Below are positions 25,054-34,432 of a stretch of 49,448 nt of DNA, in pieces. A model generated the notes under the pieces. The model worked only from the letters and a program-made list of their open reading frames with translations, was not told the DNA's origin and searched no databases. Position 1 is the first letter of the stretch. Every line of letters starts with the position of its first letter. Source of the stretch: Nitriliruptorales bacterium (GTDB lineage: Bacteria; Actinomycetota; Nitriliruptoria; Nitriliruptorales; Nitriliruptoraceae); the NCBI GenBank assembly GCA_024637135.1, contig JAGXFT010000145.1:1-49448 (forward strand). The letters run 5' to 3'. The position numbers were made by a program, and so were the translations under genes.

Positions 25054-28000
25054 TCAGGCCGGGGTGCGCAGGTCGAGCGTCGTGGGGAACGGTCGGCCGG
25101 GGTGGGGCGGCGGCGGCCGCAGCGCCAGGACGTCGATCGGGCCCGGGGTGTGGTCGTGGATCGAGAACCGTGCACTGCGGCGTGACTCGGCGGCGGCGGC
25201 ATTGACCGGGGCGTCGTCCCAGGCGCGGCCCCCGGGGTGCACCACGTGGTGGCGGAAGCCACCCAGCGATCGTCCGACCGAGGTGTCGACCAAGTCGAAC
25301 GTCAGGGGTGACTGGACGTCGATCGACGGGTGCAGCGACGACCACGGCGCCCATGCCTTGAAGCGAACGCCGGCCACGGCCTCACCGGGCGCGGTCGGGT
25401 GCAGCGGCACCGGGTGACCGTTGCAGGTCAGGACGTGCCGCCCGGGGACCAGGCCACGGGCGCTCACCTGCACGCGCTCGACGGAGGAGTCCACGTAGCG
25501 GGCGGTGCCCCCGTCGGTGGCCTCCTCGCCCAGCACCTCCCACGGCTCGATCGCACCCCGCAGTTCGAGGTCGACGCCGTCGACGGTGGCCGAGCCCAGG
25601 CGGGGGAAGCGGAACTCGGTGAACGGGTCCATCCAGGCCGTCGGCAGGTCGATGTCGTGGTCGCGCAGATCGGCGGTGACCGCGGCGATGTCCTGTTCGA
25701 CGAAGTGGGGCAGCAGGAAGCGGTCGTGCAGCAACGTGCCCCACTCGATCGGGTCACCTCGATACGGGTCCTCCCAGCACCGCACGACCAGCCCCCGCAC
25801 CAGCAGCGACTGCACCAGGGCCATCTCGGCGTGCGGCGGCATCTCGAACCCGCGCAGTTCCAACAGGCCCAGCCGACCCCGTTCGGAGTCCGGCGAGTAC
25901 AGCTTGTCGATGCAGAACTCGGCCCGGTGGGTGTTGCCGGTCAGGTCGGTCAGCAGGTGGCGCAGGGCACGGTCGACGCGCCACGCGGGCGGTGGTGCGT
26001 CCTCGTCCTCCGCGGCCAGTCGCTCGAGTTCGGCGATCGCGATCGACAGATCGTGCAGGCGGTCGGGCCGGGCCTCGTCCATGCGCGGGGCCTGGGACGT
26101 CGGGCCGACGAACTTCGACGAGAACAGGTACGACAGCGACGGATGGTGCTGCCAGTACACCAGCATGGACGTCAGCAGGTCGGGCCGACGCAGGATCGGG
26201 GAGTCCGACGGGGTCGCACCACCGAGCGTGACGTGGTTGCCGCCACCGGTGCCGCCATGACTGCCGTCGATGTCGAACCGTTCCGTGGTCAGGCGCGACT
26301 GGCGAGCGTCCTCGTAGAGCCCCTCGGTCACCGTGACCTGGTCGTCCCAGTTGTCGACCGGGTGGACGTTGACCTCGATCACGCCGGGGTCGGGCGCGAC
26401 CACGATCGAGCGCAGCCGGGGATCCGACGGAGGCGTGTAGCCCTCCAGCACGACCGAGACGTCCAGGTCGGTGGCCGCAGCCTCGATGGTCGCGACCAGC
26501 GCGACCCAGTCCTCGGCCCGGGTCAACGGTGGCAGGAACAGGTGGACACGTCCGTCGCGGACCTCGGCACCCAACGCGGTCCGCGGTGTCCAGTCGTCGG
26601 CGACCGCCAGCGCCGAGTCGGCGTCGGGAGCGACGTCGGGTTCGGCCGGCAGGGGGTCGAGGTCGGCGAACGTGGAGCGGTCCGGAGGGTCGTCCGGGTC
26701 GGTCCACTCCAACGATCCGATCGGCAGTCGCAGGCCCATGGGGGAGTCACCCGGGGTCAGCACGACGCGGCCGCGTCGCAGGTGCCAGGTCGTGGTGGCC
26801 CAGGACTGTTCGTCCCCGGTCCGGAACAGCGGCAGCACCCAGCCGGTCGGCTGGCCGTCGTCGGCGTCGGGGTCGTCCAGTGCGGCCCGAGCCGCCGCCA
26901 GGGAGTCGGCGTCCAGTGGCTCGTTCGGGTCGGGGTCCACGGCGGGCGGGGCGCCGTCCGGGCGCTGGGCCTCCTGCCACAGGGCCCACAACCGGTCCTC
27001 GTGGGCGGCCGCCATCGTCGTGGTCCCCACGCCCAGCCGCTCGGCGACGTCCGCCAGCAGGTCCCGGGCGACGGCAGGGTCATCGGAACCGGACGTGAAG
27101 GGGTCCGCGAGTCGCGTGGGGTCTCCCCACAGCGGCGTCCCGTCGGTGCGCCACAGCAGCGTCGTCTGCCAGCGGGGGAGTGGCTCGCCGGGATACCACT
27201 TGCCCTGCCCGTGGTGGACCACGCCGCCGGGGGCGAAGCGGGTCGCCAGTCGGGCGGTCAGGTCCCACGCGAGCGTGCGCTTGTGGTCGCCGTCGGCCTC
27301 GATGGTCCACTCCGGGGCCTCGGGGTCGTCGATGGAGATGAAGGTCGGCTCGCCTCCGACGGTCAGCCGGACGTCGCCGTCGTCCAGGCGTGCGTCGAGG
27401 CGGCGACCCAGCGCATCGATCCGCTCGCGCTCGGTGTCGGCGTACGGGTGGGTGACGCGGGGGTCCTCGTGGACCCGGGTGACCAGGTTCGTGAAGTCGA
27501 AGGTCACCTCGGTCACGCTCGTGGCTCCCTCGATCGGGGCCGCACTGGCCGGTTCGGGGGTCGCGGCCAGGGGGATGTGGCCTTCCCCTGCGAACAGGCC
27601 CGAGGTGGGGTCGAGCCCGATCCAGCCCGCCCCCGGGATGTACACCTCGCACCACGCGTGGAGGTCGGTGAAGTCCTCCTCCGGACCGGCCGGCCCGTCG
27701 AGCGGGTCCTGGTCGTCGCTGGCCAGTTGGACCAGGTAGCCGGACACGAAACGAGCCGCCAGCCCGAGGTGGCGCAGCACCTCCACCAGCAGCCACCCGG
27801 TGTCGCGACACGAGCCCAGGGCACGGTCGAGCGTGACCTCGGGATCCTGCACGCCCGGTTCGAGCCGGGTCGTGTAGGCGATCGCCGTCTGCAGGCGCTG
27901 GTTGACGTGGACCAACATGTCGATGGTGCGGAGCCCGTCCGTGGCGCGGTCGGCCAGTTCGCCCCGCAGGTCGTCCAGCAGTGCCGCCAGCAGCGGCCCG

Positions 28001-28368
28001 GGCTCGTCGAGCCGCAGGGAGGGACCGAGGTCGTTGCGGACCCGGTCCGGGTAGGCGAACGGGTAAGTCTCCGATTCTTCGTCCACGAAGAAGTCGAACG
28101 GGTTGATGACGGTCATGTCGGCGACCAGGTCCACCGTGAACGACAGTCGCCGGGTCGGTTCGGGGAACACCAGCCGGGCGAGGTGGTTGCCGAACGGGTC
28201 CTGTTGCCAGTTGACGAAGTGCTCGGCGGGTTCGACCTGCAGCGAGTACTGCAGCACCGGAGTGCGCGCGTGGGGCGCCGGCCGCAGGCGCACCACGTGC
28301 GGGTGCACGGTGGTGGGACGGTCGAAGTCGTAGGTGGTGCGGTGGGTGAGTGCGACGTGGATGGCCAT
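25054..28368 (-). CDS. Large transglutaminase-like / DUF2126 protein
   Basis: A 1104-residue cytosolic protein. Residues 1 to about 110 are the transglutaminase N-terminal beta domain (VALTHRTTYDFDRP). The core carries Cys187 (GSCRDTGW), His237 (LHAWCEVY) and Asp253 (GLDPTSGL). From about 300 onward lies the DUF2126 region (GGEPTFISIDD, KWYPGEPLPRW, GGGNHVTLGG, FSSKFVGPTSQAPRMDEAR), seen only fused to this transglutaminase. The family co-occurs with circularly permuted ATP-grasp and alpha-E proteins in a predicted peptide ligation/hydrolysis system. I place the start at ATG 28368, which begins the conserved domain; an ATG 12 codons earlier is possible. Confidence 0.93.
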   Translation of the reverse strand: MAIHVALTHRTTYDFDRPTTVHPHVVRLRPAPHARTPVLQYSLQVEPAEHFVNWQQDPFGNHLARLVFPEPTRRLSFTVDLVADMTVINPFDFFVDEESETYPFAYPDRVRNDLGPSLRLDEPGPLLAALLDDLRGELADRATDGLRTIDMLVHVNQRLQTAIAYTTRLEPGVQDPEVTLDRALGSCRDTGWLLVEVLRHLGLAARFVSGYLVQLASDDQDPLDGPAGPEEDFTDLHAWCEVYIPGAGWIGLDPTSGLFAGEGHIPLAATPEPASAAPIEGATSVTEVTFDFTNLVTRVHEDPRVTHPYADTERERIDALGRRLDARLDDGDVRLTVGGEPTFISIDDPEAPEWTIEADGDHKRTLAWDLTARLATRFAPGGVVHHGQGKWYPGEPLPRWQTTLLWRTDGTPLWGDPTRLADPFTSGSDDPAVARDLLADVAERLGVGTTTMAAAHEDRLWALWQEAQRPDGAPPAVDPDPNEPLDADSLAAARAALDDPDADDGQPTGWVLPLFRTGDEQSWATTTWHLRRGRVVLTPGDSPMGLRLPIGSLEWTDPDDPPDRSTFADLDPLPAEPDVAPDADSALAVADDWTPRTALGAEVRDGRVHLFLPPLTRAEDWVALVATIEAAATDLDVSVVLEGYTPPSDPRLRSIVVAPDPGVIEVNVHPVDNWDDQVTVTEGLYEDARQSRLTTERFDIDGSHGGTGGGNHVTLGGATPSDSPILRRPDLLTSMLVYWQHHPSLSYLFSSKFVGPTSQAPRMDEARPDRLHDLSIAIAELERLAAEDEDAPPPAWRVDRALRHLLTDLTGNTHRAEFCIDKLYSPDSERGRLGLLELRGFEMPPHAEMALVQSLLVRGLVVRCWEDPYRGDPIEWGTLLHDRFLLPHFVEQDIAAVTADLRDHDIDLPTAWMDPFTEFRFPRLGSATVDGVDLELRGAIEPWEVLGEEATDGGTARYVDSSVERVQVSARGLVPGRHVLTCNGHPVPLHPTAPGEAVAGVRFKAWAPWSSLHPSIDVQSPLTFDLVDTSVGRSLGGFRHHVVHPGGRAWDDAPVNAAAAESRRSARFSIHDHTPGPIDVLALRPPPPHPGRPFPTTLDLRTPA

Positions 28369-28374
28369 GGTGCC

Positions 28375-28404
28375 AGTATGGACGTGGCGGGTCGACACCA
28401 CCAA
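28375..28404 (-). promoter_or_regulatory. Candidate leaderless promoter of the DUF2126 gene
   Basis: On the minus strand TTGGTG, 18 bases, CATACT and six bases lead straight into the ATG at 28368. There is no ribosome site, so transcription probably starts at the ATG. Confidence 0.4.
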
Positions 28405-28476
28405 CCCGGTGTCGGCCGGGGTGGTCGCGTCGTCGTCGTGGTCGGAGCGGGTCCGACTCGCCGCGGACCGCGCTTG

Positions 28477-29349
28477 TCAGCCGATGACGGGCAGGATCCC
28501 CACCAGCCAGATCGCGGCCGCCACCGGGACGAACAGGGCGGCCCACGTCCGTCCGGTGAGCACCAGTGTCCCCATGCACATCGCCAACGTGGCCGCCGTC
28601 GCCCCCAGCGCCAGGCGGGGCAGCAGCGGGCCGCCGAACAACAGCCCGCCCTGCAGCATCCACAGCGCGAACGCGACCACCGCCGTGGCGATGATGGCGC
28701 CACGCGAGGCCGTCAGCCCGGCCGGCACCTGGCGGTCCACCAGCAGCACCGTCGCCGCCAGCGCCGCCCCGATGAGCAACCCGATGACGGCGGGGCGGTT
28801 CGTCCCGATCGCGTAGAGCAGTTGCAGGATCGTGGCTGCCCCGGCCAGTCCCAGTCCGTAGGTCCGCATGCCGGCCGTCACCGACATCCCGAGCCCGTCG
28901 AAGGCCGTGGGTGCACGCCGGGCGACCAGCACCATCACCAGGAAGCACCCCAGGGCCATGACCAGCACCAGCACCATGCGGACCAGTCCGAAGGCACTGA
29001 CCGGCAATTGCGACAGTTGGCCGTAGATCGCCCGGTTCAGCGGTAGTCCCTGCACCAGTTGGGCCACGACGCCCGCGGCGATCGTGGGCAGCCCGAGCAC
29101 GAGGGCCAGTGACAGGTCGCCCGCCTCCAGGTTGCCGCCGGTCGCCCGGGTGTCGCCTCGCTGGCGCGCCAACCAGGTCGGCCACACGACCACCGCCAGG
29201 ATCGCGATGACGAGCGCCACCACCTGGCCGACATCGCCCCCCGGCCAGCCCGGGACCCCCTGCATGATGCCGACCAGGCCAGCACCCATCACCACGCCCG
29301 CGGGGGCGAGGACCACGTCACTGAGGGCGGCACCACGAGTCATCCACAT
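28477..29349 (-). CDS. Polytopic membrane protein of unknown function
   Basis: A 290-residue protein made almost entirely of hydrophobic helices, about eight to nine. It contains short polar loops (LARQRGDTRATGGNLEAGD; ARRAPTAFDG) and no motif I recognise. The start at ATG 29349 (MWMTRG) is chosen because TAGCGT lies eight bases upstream without a Shine-Dalgarno, fitting a leaderless start; ATG 29343 and 29367 are alternatives. It reads toward the DUF2126 transglutaminase gene and ends 108 bases before that gene starts, so the two could share transcription. Confidence 0.75.
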   Translation of the reverse strand: MWMTRGAALSDVVLAPAGVVMGAGLVGIMQGVPGWPGGDVGQVVALVIAILAVVVWPTWLARQRGDTRATGGNLEAGDLSLALVLGLPTIAAGVVAQLVQGLPLNRAIYGQLSQLPVSAFGLVRMVLVLVMALGCFLVMVLVARRAPTAFDGLGMSVTAGMRTYGLGLAGAATILQLLYAIGTNRPAVIGLLIGAALAATVLLVDRQVPAGLTASRGAIIATAVVAFALWMLQGGLLFGGPLLPRLALGATAATLAMCMGTLVLTGRTWAALFVPVAAAIWLVGILPVIG

Positions 29350-29483
29350 GGTTGCGGACGCTACCACCGGCGGTGGTGGCCAACGGCGCGCTGGCTATCC
29401 TCGGGGGGCGCGCGCGGGGTGTGGCTGGGCCGACTCGTCCACTGTCCCGGGCGCGCCGTTCGTCCGCCGTCATCGGAGTCGTC

Positions 29484-30398
29484 GTGGCCCCCGCGCAGCA
29501 CCTCGTCCGCGCGTCCCTGGTCGTGATCGGCGACGAGATCCTGAACGGCCACGTGGCCGATCGCAACACCGGTGTCCTGGCCCGTGGGTTGGCCGCGGTC
29601 GGCGTGGACCTCCAGCGCACCCACACGGTCGCCGACGACCGCGCCGACATCGTCGAGGCGATCCACGCCGAACTCGCGCGGACGCGTCCGCGCCTGCTGG
29701 TGACCTCCGGCGGCATCGGCTCGACGCCCGACGACATCACCTTCGAGGCCGTCGCGACAGCCCTCGATCGTCCGTTGGAACGCCACGCCGGGATCGTCCA
29801 ACGCCTGGAAGGGTCGTTGGCACGCCAGTCCGCGGCCGGGCTGGCCGTCGGCCCCGACATCCGCGAGCCGATGATGCGCATGGCGGACCTGCCGACGGGG
29901 GCACGGTTGCTGGAGGACGTCAGCGGCTGGGTCCCCGCGGTCGTGCTGGACCTGGACGGGGGCGTGGCCGGTGAGGGCGTGACCGTCGCGATCCTGCCCG
30001 GCGTGCCCGGTGCCTTCGAACACATCGTCGCCGAGGGGTTGGTGCCGATGGTCGCCGGCCGCAACCTCGTGCCCACGACGGTCGAGGTCGAGCACGGGTT
30101 GCCGGAGTCGATCCTCAACCCGGTCTTCGCCGAGGTCGGACGGGACTTCCCGGACGTCAAGCTGGGGTCCTACCCGGGGCGACCGATGCTCGTGCGCCTG
30201 ATCGGCACGCGTGAGCGGACCGCGGCGGCAGCCGACCGCGTGCAGGAATACCTTGACCGGCTGCTGGCGGACGAACCGGGCCGGCGGATCGCCGCCCAGT
30301 GGGGTGGCCGCACGACCACCGCTCGCCGGTCCAGCGACCAGGCGATGGCCACGCCGACCTCGTCCCCTGACCCCGCGACTCCCGAGGACCGCCCGTGA
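29484..30398 (+). CDS. MoCF-domain protein (CinA N-terminal-like)
   Basis: A 304-residue protein related to the N-terminal half of CinA. The molybdopterin-binding-like (MoCF) fold is shown by VVIGDEILNGHVADRNTGVLARGLAAVGVDL and the loop VTSGGIGSTPDDITFEAVA, and a second segment ILPGVPGAFEHI is typical. The C-terminal CinA nicotinamide-mononucleotide amidase domain is absent. In this family the MoCF part can have ADP-ribose pyrophosphatase activity. The last 35 residues are Thr/Pro/Asp-rich. The GTG at 29484 has GGAG at a spacing of six. Its last codons overlap the mca start by 4 bases. Confidence 0.85.
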   Translation: MAPAQHLVRASLVVIGDEILNGHVADRNTGVLARGLAAVGVDLQRTHTVADDRADIVEAIHAELARTRPRLLVTSGGIGSTPDDITFEAVATALDRPLERHAGIVQRLEGSLARQSAAGLAVGPDIREPMMRMADLPTGARLLEDVSGWVPAVVLDLDGGVAGEGVTVAILPGVPGAFEHIVAEGLVPMVAGRNLVPTTVEVEHGLPESILNPVFAEVGRDFPDVKLGSYPGRPMLVRLIGTRERTAAAADRVQEYLDRLLADEPGRRIAAQWGGRTTTARRSSDQAMATPTSSPDPATPEDRP

Positions 30399-31246
30399 CC
30401 GACGTCACCCCGCGCCTGCTGTTCGTCCACGCCCATCCCGACGACGAGTCGTCCAAGGGCTCGCCGACCGCGGCCAGGTACGTCGCCGACGGTGCCCGCG
30501 TGGCGCTGGTGTGTGCCACCGACGGCTCGGCCGGGGACGTCCTGAATCCCAACCACGCCCCGGTCGACCGGGCCGACATGCCCGCCCTGCGGGAACAGGA
30601 GTTGGCCAAGGCCGTGGCCATCATCGGCTTCCACGAGGTGTACGCACTGGGCTACGTCGACTCGGGCCTGCCGGACGACCCGATGGACGTCCCGGCCGGA
30701 TGCTTCGCGGATCTGCCCTTGGACACCACCGCGGCGGCGCTGGCCGACGTCATCCGGACCGAGCGGCCGCACGTGATCGTGACCTATCCGCCCGACGGCG
30801 GCTACCCCCACCCCGACCACATCCGGGTCCACGCGTTCACCATGCGGGCGATGGAACTGGCCGCCGAGGACGGGGACCAGCCCGCGTGGACCGTCCCCAG
30901 GACGGTCTTCGGGACCGGTTTCCCGCGCACCCGGCTGCAGGCCCTGCACGACGCCCTGACCGAGCTCGGGCTGGACTCGCCGTTCGCGTCGTGGCTGGAG
31001 AATCGGGACGAGCGCGACGCCGACCGGCCCCACGACATCGCGGTGGACGTCCGTGACTTCTTCGACGTCCGCGACAACGCGCTGCGGGCCCACGCCAGCC
31101 AGGTCGATCCTGACGGGGGCTGGTTCAACCTCCCACGGGACGTCGAGGTCGACGTGTTCCCGTGGGAGACCTACGTGATCCTGGACGGCCCGCCCGCCCC
31201 GGACGGCGCCGACGACCTGTTCGTGGGACTCGACCTCGTCGACTGA
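30395..31246 (+). CDS. mca: Mycothiol S-conjugate amidase Mca
   Basis: A 283-residue zinc hydrolase of the PIG-L/MshB family. It cleaves mycothiol S-conjugates, releasing mercapturic acids for export and recycling glucosaminyl-inositol. The zinc site elements HAHPDDESSKG (residues 12-22) and GGYPHPDHIRVHAF are clear. GYVDSGLPDDP, the wider DESSKG motif, and the DGCF-like AGCFADLPL match Mca rather than the deacetylase MshB. Start is GTG 30395, overlapping the MoCF gene stop (GTGA). The presence of Mca implies that this organism makes mycothiol. Confidence 0.9.
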   Translation: MTDVTPRLLFVHAHPDDESSKGSPTAARYVADGARVALVCATDGSAGDVLNPNHAPVDRADMPALREQELAKAVAIIGFHEVYALGYVDSGLPDDPMDVPAGCFADLPLDTTAAALADVIRTERPHVIVTYPPDGGYPHPDHIRVHAFTMRAMELAAEDGDQPAWTVPRTVFGTGFPRTRLQALHDALTELGLDSPFASWLENRDERDADRPHDIAVDVRDFFDVRDNALRAHASQVDPDGGWFNLPRDVEVDVFPWETYVILDGPPAPDGADDLFVGLDLVD

Positions 31247-31439
31247 CGACGTCACGGTCACCCGGCCGTCCCCGCGTGCGCAACTGGCCGACGGCCACGC
31301 CCACCACAAGGCCGACGGTGGGGGCGAACACGATCCACAGGACGTGCCCGGTGATGGCGAACGCCGTGACTCCGACGAGCATCCCCAGGACAAGGCCGGT
31401 GAGCATCCCCGTCTCGAGTGGGCTGTACGTGCGGTCCAT
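31125..31439 (-). CDS. Small two-helix membrane protein
   Basis: A 104-codon frame. The first 55 residues form two hydrophobic helices (TGMLTGLVLGMLVGVTAFAITG; VLWIVFAPTVGLVVGVAVGQL). The rest is Arg/Gly/Pro-rich and runs antisense across the last 120 bases of mca, so that tail may not be a real functional part. ATG 31439 has GGA six bases upstream. It lies 31 bases after the bactofilin-like gene and probably ends that operon. No family is recognised. Confidence 0.5.
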   Translation of the reverse strand: MDRTYSPLETGMLTGLVLGMLVGVTAFAITGHVLWIVFAPTVGLVVGVAVGQLRTRGRPGDRDVVSRRGRVPRTGRRRRPGRAGRPGSRRSPTGTRRPRRPVGG

Positions 31440-31470
31440 GGTCATCCTTTCACGGTGACATCGCGACGCG

Positions 31471-32331
31471 TCATGCCGGGAGGACGTCGACGCGCAGGGG
31501 GGTGATGCCGAAGTAGGTCACGAGCACGGCGCCGAGCCCGGTCAGCAGGGCCCCCAGGCCAAGCAGGTCACCCACGACGGGGATGATGCTCAGGACCTGG
31601 AGGATGGCGACGACGACGATCACGCCCAGCGGGGTCGCCCAGCCGGGGTCGACGACCGGCAGCCGAGCGCCGACGACGTGGCCCAGCGCGATCGCCCCAT
31701 GGGCGGTCGCGACCACGCCCACGACCACGCCCACCAGTGCGACCGGCAGCAGCAACAACGTGAAGGCCATGAACACGAACACCGTCAGGGCGGTGAGGGC
31801 ACCAAGGGCCCCGACGGTCAGCGTGACCACGGGATGGCCCACGATGGCGTCGGCCACGTTGTCGAGGGCGGCTCCCCGCCTGCGCCGCAGACGAGCAGCG
31901 ACCAGTGCCAGCAGCAGCGCCGTGACCGCCGACATGAGCAGTCCCGCCGGCCCGGCCCGCGGGCCGGTGGCGACCGGCAGGCTGGTGCGCTGCCCGATCA
32001 CTGCTCCGGGTGCCACGGCCAGCGAGCCACCGACATGGCGAAGTTCCCCGTCGATTGTTGCCGAGTCGTCGACTCGGACGACCCCGGCGAGTTGGACGAT
32101 GTCGCCGGCGACCTCGCCTGACACCACCACCTCCCCACCGATGACGTAGACCGGGCCTGGGACGGCGGTGTCCACGGCCACGCGTGCCGTCGCGTCGGCC
32201 ACGACCACCGCGCCGGGCTGGTTGGTGAGGTCGTGGCTGCCCGACACCAGCAACTGGACGGTCTCGACGCCGGAGTCGGCGGACGCCATCAGCAGGGCCA
32301 CGAGGAGCAGGGGAACAAGGGTGAGGTTCAT
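31471..32331 (-). CDS. Exported bactofilin-like membrane protein
   Basis: A 286-residue protein with a signal-like N-terminal helix (LVPLLLVALLMASA). Residues 25-130 show a repetitive beta pattern (VYVIGGEVVVSGEVAGDIVQLAGVVRVDDSATIDGELRHVGGSLAV) like bactofilin/polymer-forming right-handed beta-helices, here placed outside the membrane. Four to five helices follow (SAVTALLLALVAARL; GALGALTALTVFVF; VALVGVVVGVVA; LGVIVVVAILQVLS). Function is unknown. Its ATG overlaps the stop of the MFS gene (ATGA). Confidence 0.72.
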   Translation of the reverse strand: MNLTLVPLLLVALLMASADSGVETVQLLVSGSHDLTNQPGAVVVADATARVAVDTAVPGPVYVIGGEVVVSGEVAGDIVQLAGVVRVDDSATIDGELRHVGGSLAVAPGAVIGQRTSLPVATGPRAGPAGLLMSAVTALLLALVAARLRRRRGAALDNVADAIVGHPVVTLTVGALGALTALTVFVFMAFTLLLLPVALVGVVVGVVATAHGAIALGHVVGARLPVVDPGWATPLGVIVVVAILQVLSIIPVVGDLLGLGALLTGLGAVLVTYFGITPLRVDVLPA

Positions 32332-33662
32332 GGTGGCGACCTCCTGGTGGCCAACGACCTGGCCCGCCGGATGTAGGCGACCACCGGCCAGGTCACGGCC
32401 AGCAACAGGGCAAGGGCGTTGACGAGGCTGAGGTGGTCGAGCAGGGTCAGTCCGAGGCTTTCCGAGTACAGGGCCAGCGAGGTCGACAGGAACGAGGCGA
32501 GCCAGCCGGCGATGCCGACGCCCAGCGCCGTGCGGGTGCCGACGGTTGCCGGGGTGGACAGATCGGGCCACAGCGCGAAGTTCAGCGTGGTGTAGAAGCT
32601 GACTGCCAGCACGTAGAAGAGGGGCAGCGCCAGCGGCGGGTCCATGCCGGCCGGGCCAGTGTGCAGGTGGGTCGTGTACAGCAGGTGGGTGAAGGCGAAC
32701 AGGCCGAAGATCCACACCAGCAGCCAGCGTCGCCCGAAGGCCGTGTACAGCACCCCGGCCATCGCCGCGCCGACGAGGTGTGCCGCCGCGATCACCAGTC
32801 GAGGGCCGATCTCGGGCGACTGCCACGAAGTCGAGACGTACGCCGGGGTCTCGATGATCCGCAGGAAGCCCACACTGTCGACGAAGAAGATGGCGAACAT
32901 GGCGGCCAGGGGTACCCAGAACGCAAGGCTCGCGGTGGCGATCGGCGTGGGGCGACAGAACCGCCCGATGCCGAAGCGTTCGTGTTGACGTGCGAGTCGG
33001 TCGACGAACGCGAACCGACGCAGCGACAGCACACCCAGGACCACTGCCGCCGGGACCATCATCGTGGCCATCACCGGTGCGAAGGCCTCGATGCGCCATT
33101 CCAGCGGGTACACGGCTGCGACCGCGAAGGCCAGACCGGCGGCCACGGCAGCGACGTGCCCGCGGTGGCGCACGGCCACGAGGTCGACCATCAGGCTGAA
33201 TGCGACGGGCATCCCGACACCGAGCGTGGCCGAGCACACCACGATCCACGCGACGAACCCCGCGGACGTGCTCACCCGTGGCGCGGCCAGGGTCAGCACG
33301 GTCTGGGTCGTCACGACTGCGAACAGCAGTCGGATCTTGACGGGCAGCGACCCGCCCCAACCGCGACGGTCCATGGTGCGACCGGTGACCACGGCCACGA
33401 CCAGCGCCGCCACGGCGAACCCGGCCATGGCCCGGGACACCGTCGAGGACGCCAACCCGACTCGCCGGGTCCCGAGGTCGATCAGGCCCAGTTGGACGAA
33501 GGTGAGGTTGTAGTAGTAGCCCGCCGCCATCACCGCGACGTAGGCGACGTAGCCCACACCGGTCACCCCGATGGGTCCAACCAGCCGAGCAGCTGGTCCC
33601 GCGGGGTCGACCAGGCCCCGCACCAGGCCGGCCGGCGACGTCGACTTCGACTGCGTGTTCAC
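32328..33662 (-). CDS. MFS-type transporter
   Basis: A 444-residue protein with about twelve membrane helices in two halves. The loop between helices 2 and 3 contains VTGRTMDRRGWGG, a form of the major facilitator GxxxDRxGRR signature, and the central cytoplasmic loop (RRFAFVDRLARQHERFGIGRF) separates the halves. Substrate unknown. I place the start at GTG 33662, which forms a GTGA overlap with the upstream gene; an ATG at 33746 would lie inside that gene. It is coupled on both sides. Confidence 0.83.
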   Translation of the reverse strand: MNTQSKSTSPAGLVRGLVDPAGPAARLVGPIGVTGVGYVAYVAVMAAGYYYNLTFVQLGLIDLGTRRVGLASSTVSRAMAGFAVAALVVAVVTGRTMDRRGWGGSLPVKIRLLFAVVTTQTVLTLAAPRVSTSAGFVAWIVVCSATLGVGMPVAFSLMVDLVAVRHRGHVAAVAAGLAFAVAAVYPLEWRIEAFAPVMATMMVPAAVVLGVLSLRRFAFVDRLARQHERFGIGRFCRPTPIATASLAFWVPLAAMFAIFFVDSVGFLRIIETPAYVSTSWQSPEIGPRLVIAAAHLVGAAMAGVLYTAFGRRWLLVWIFGLFAFTHLLYTTHLHTGPAGMDPPLALPLFYVLAVSFYTTLNFALWPDLSTPATVGTRTALGVGIAGWLASFLSTSLALYSESLGLTLLDHLSLVNALALLLAVTWPVVAYIRRARSLATRRSPP

Positions 33663-34432
33663 GGGCCGGTGTGGGGGAACCGGGCACGGTCGATCCTGTA
33701 GCGGAAGAACGTGCCGCCCTGGCGCTGCGGAGTGTTCCAGTGCCACCCGACCCGACCGGCCGTGGCGATCGTGATGCCATCGAAGCGGTCACGTTCGGTG
33801 ACGTCGCCACCGAACGAATACCAGTCGAACTGTCCCGGATCGGGGTCGCCCCACCGTTGCAGGCACACCTCGAGGAGGCGGCCGGTCTCGTCCACGACGA
33901 CATCGACGTCCACGGCGTCGTCACCGATCGGAAGAGTGACAGTGGCACGGTGGTCGTCGACCTCGGTCCAGGTGGCGCCCATCGCGGGTGTCAGGCCCTG
34001 CGGTGCCCAGGCCACGGTCTCGGCGGCCAGGCGGCCAAGCGCGCTGCGGTCGGTGTCGCGACCGGACGCGCGCGCGACCGGGACCAGCCCCCACAACCGG
34101 AAGTCCAGCGAGCCGCCGCCACGCCACAGACGGTCGGCACCCCGGAACACCAGCGGTCCCACACCGGCCCGAGCCGACCACACCAGGCCGGCGCCCACCC
34201 GCAACACCTGCCGTGCACGAAACGGCATCCAACGGTTGAGCCTGATCTCGCCAGTCATGTCGAGCACGACGACGGGCGACAGCGCGACGTCGGGTGCCAG
34301 TGCCCCTGCCAGGAGCCGTCGGGCCGGAGGTGGAAGTCCCGCCACGTCGTCGGGGTCGAACCTGTCGACCGGCGGGCTCGGTGTCGCGAGTTCTCGCCAG
34401 GCCAAGTCCGTGTCGCTGCGACGGCGGGTCAT
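33659..34432 (-). CDS. DUF6544-like protein
   Basis: A 257-residue soluble protein. LPPPARRLLAGAL, MTGEIRLNRWMPFRARQVLR and RYRIDRARF match the pattern I recall for DUF6544/DUF6920 proteins, small hypothetical proteins common in actinobacteria and cyanobacteria. Beta-rich C-terminal half, no membrane helix, no catalytic motif seen. The ATG overlaps the TGA of the truncated gene upstream, and the stop overlaps the MFS start. The family assignment is from memory and may be wrong. Confidence 0.7.
   Translation of the reverse strand: MTRRRSDTDLAWRELATPSPPVDRFDPDDVAGLPPPARRLLAGALAPDVALSPVVVLDMTGEIRLNRWMPFRARQVLRVGAGLVWSARAGVGPLVFRGADRLWRGGGSLDFRLWGLVPVARASGRDTDRSALGRLAAETVAWAPQGLTPAMGATWTEVDDHRATVTLPIGDDAVDVDVVVDETGRLLEVCLQRWGDPDPGQFDWYSFGGDVTERDRFDGITIATAGRVGWHWNTPQRQGGTFFRYRIDRARFPHTGP

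Noticed and set aside
25330-29046. Plus-strand open frame of more than 1200 codons
   Set aside because: It is antisense to the transglutaminase/DUF2126 gene and consists of His/Gly/Arg/Gln-rich translation typical of shadow frames in GC-rich DNA; the minus strand has clear domains and motifs.
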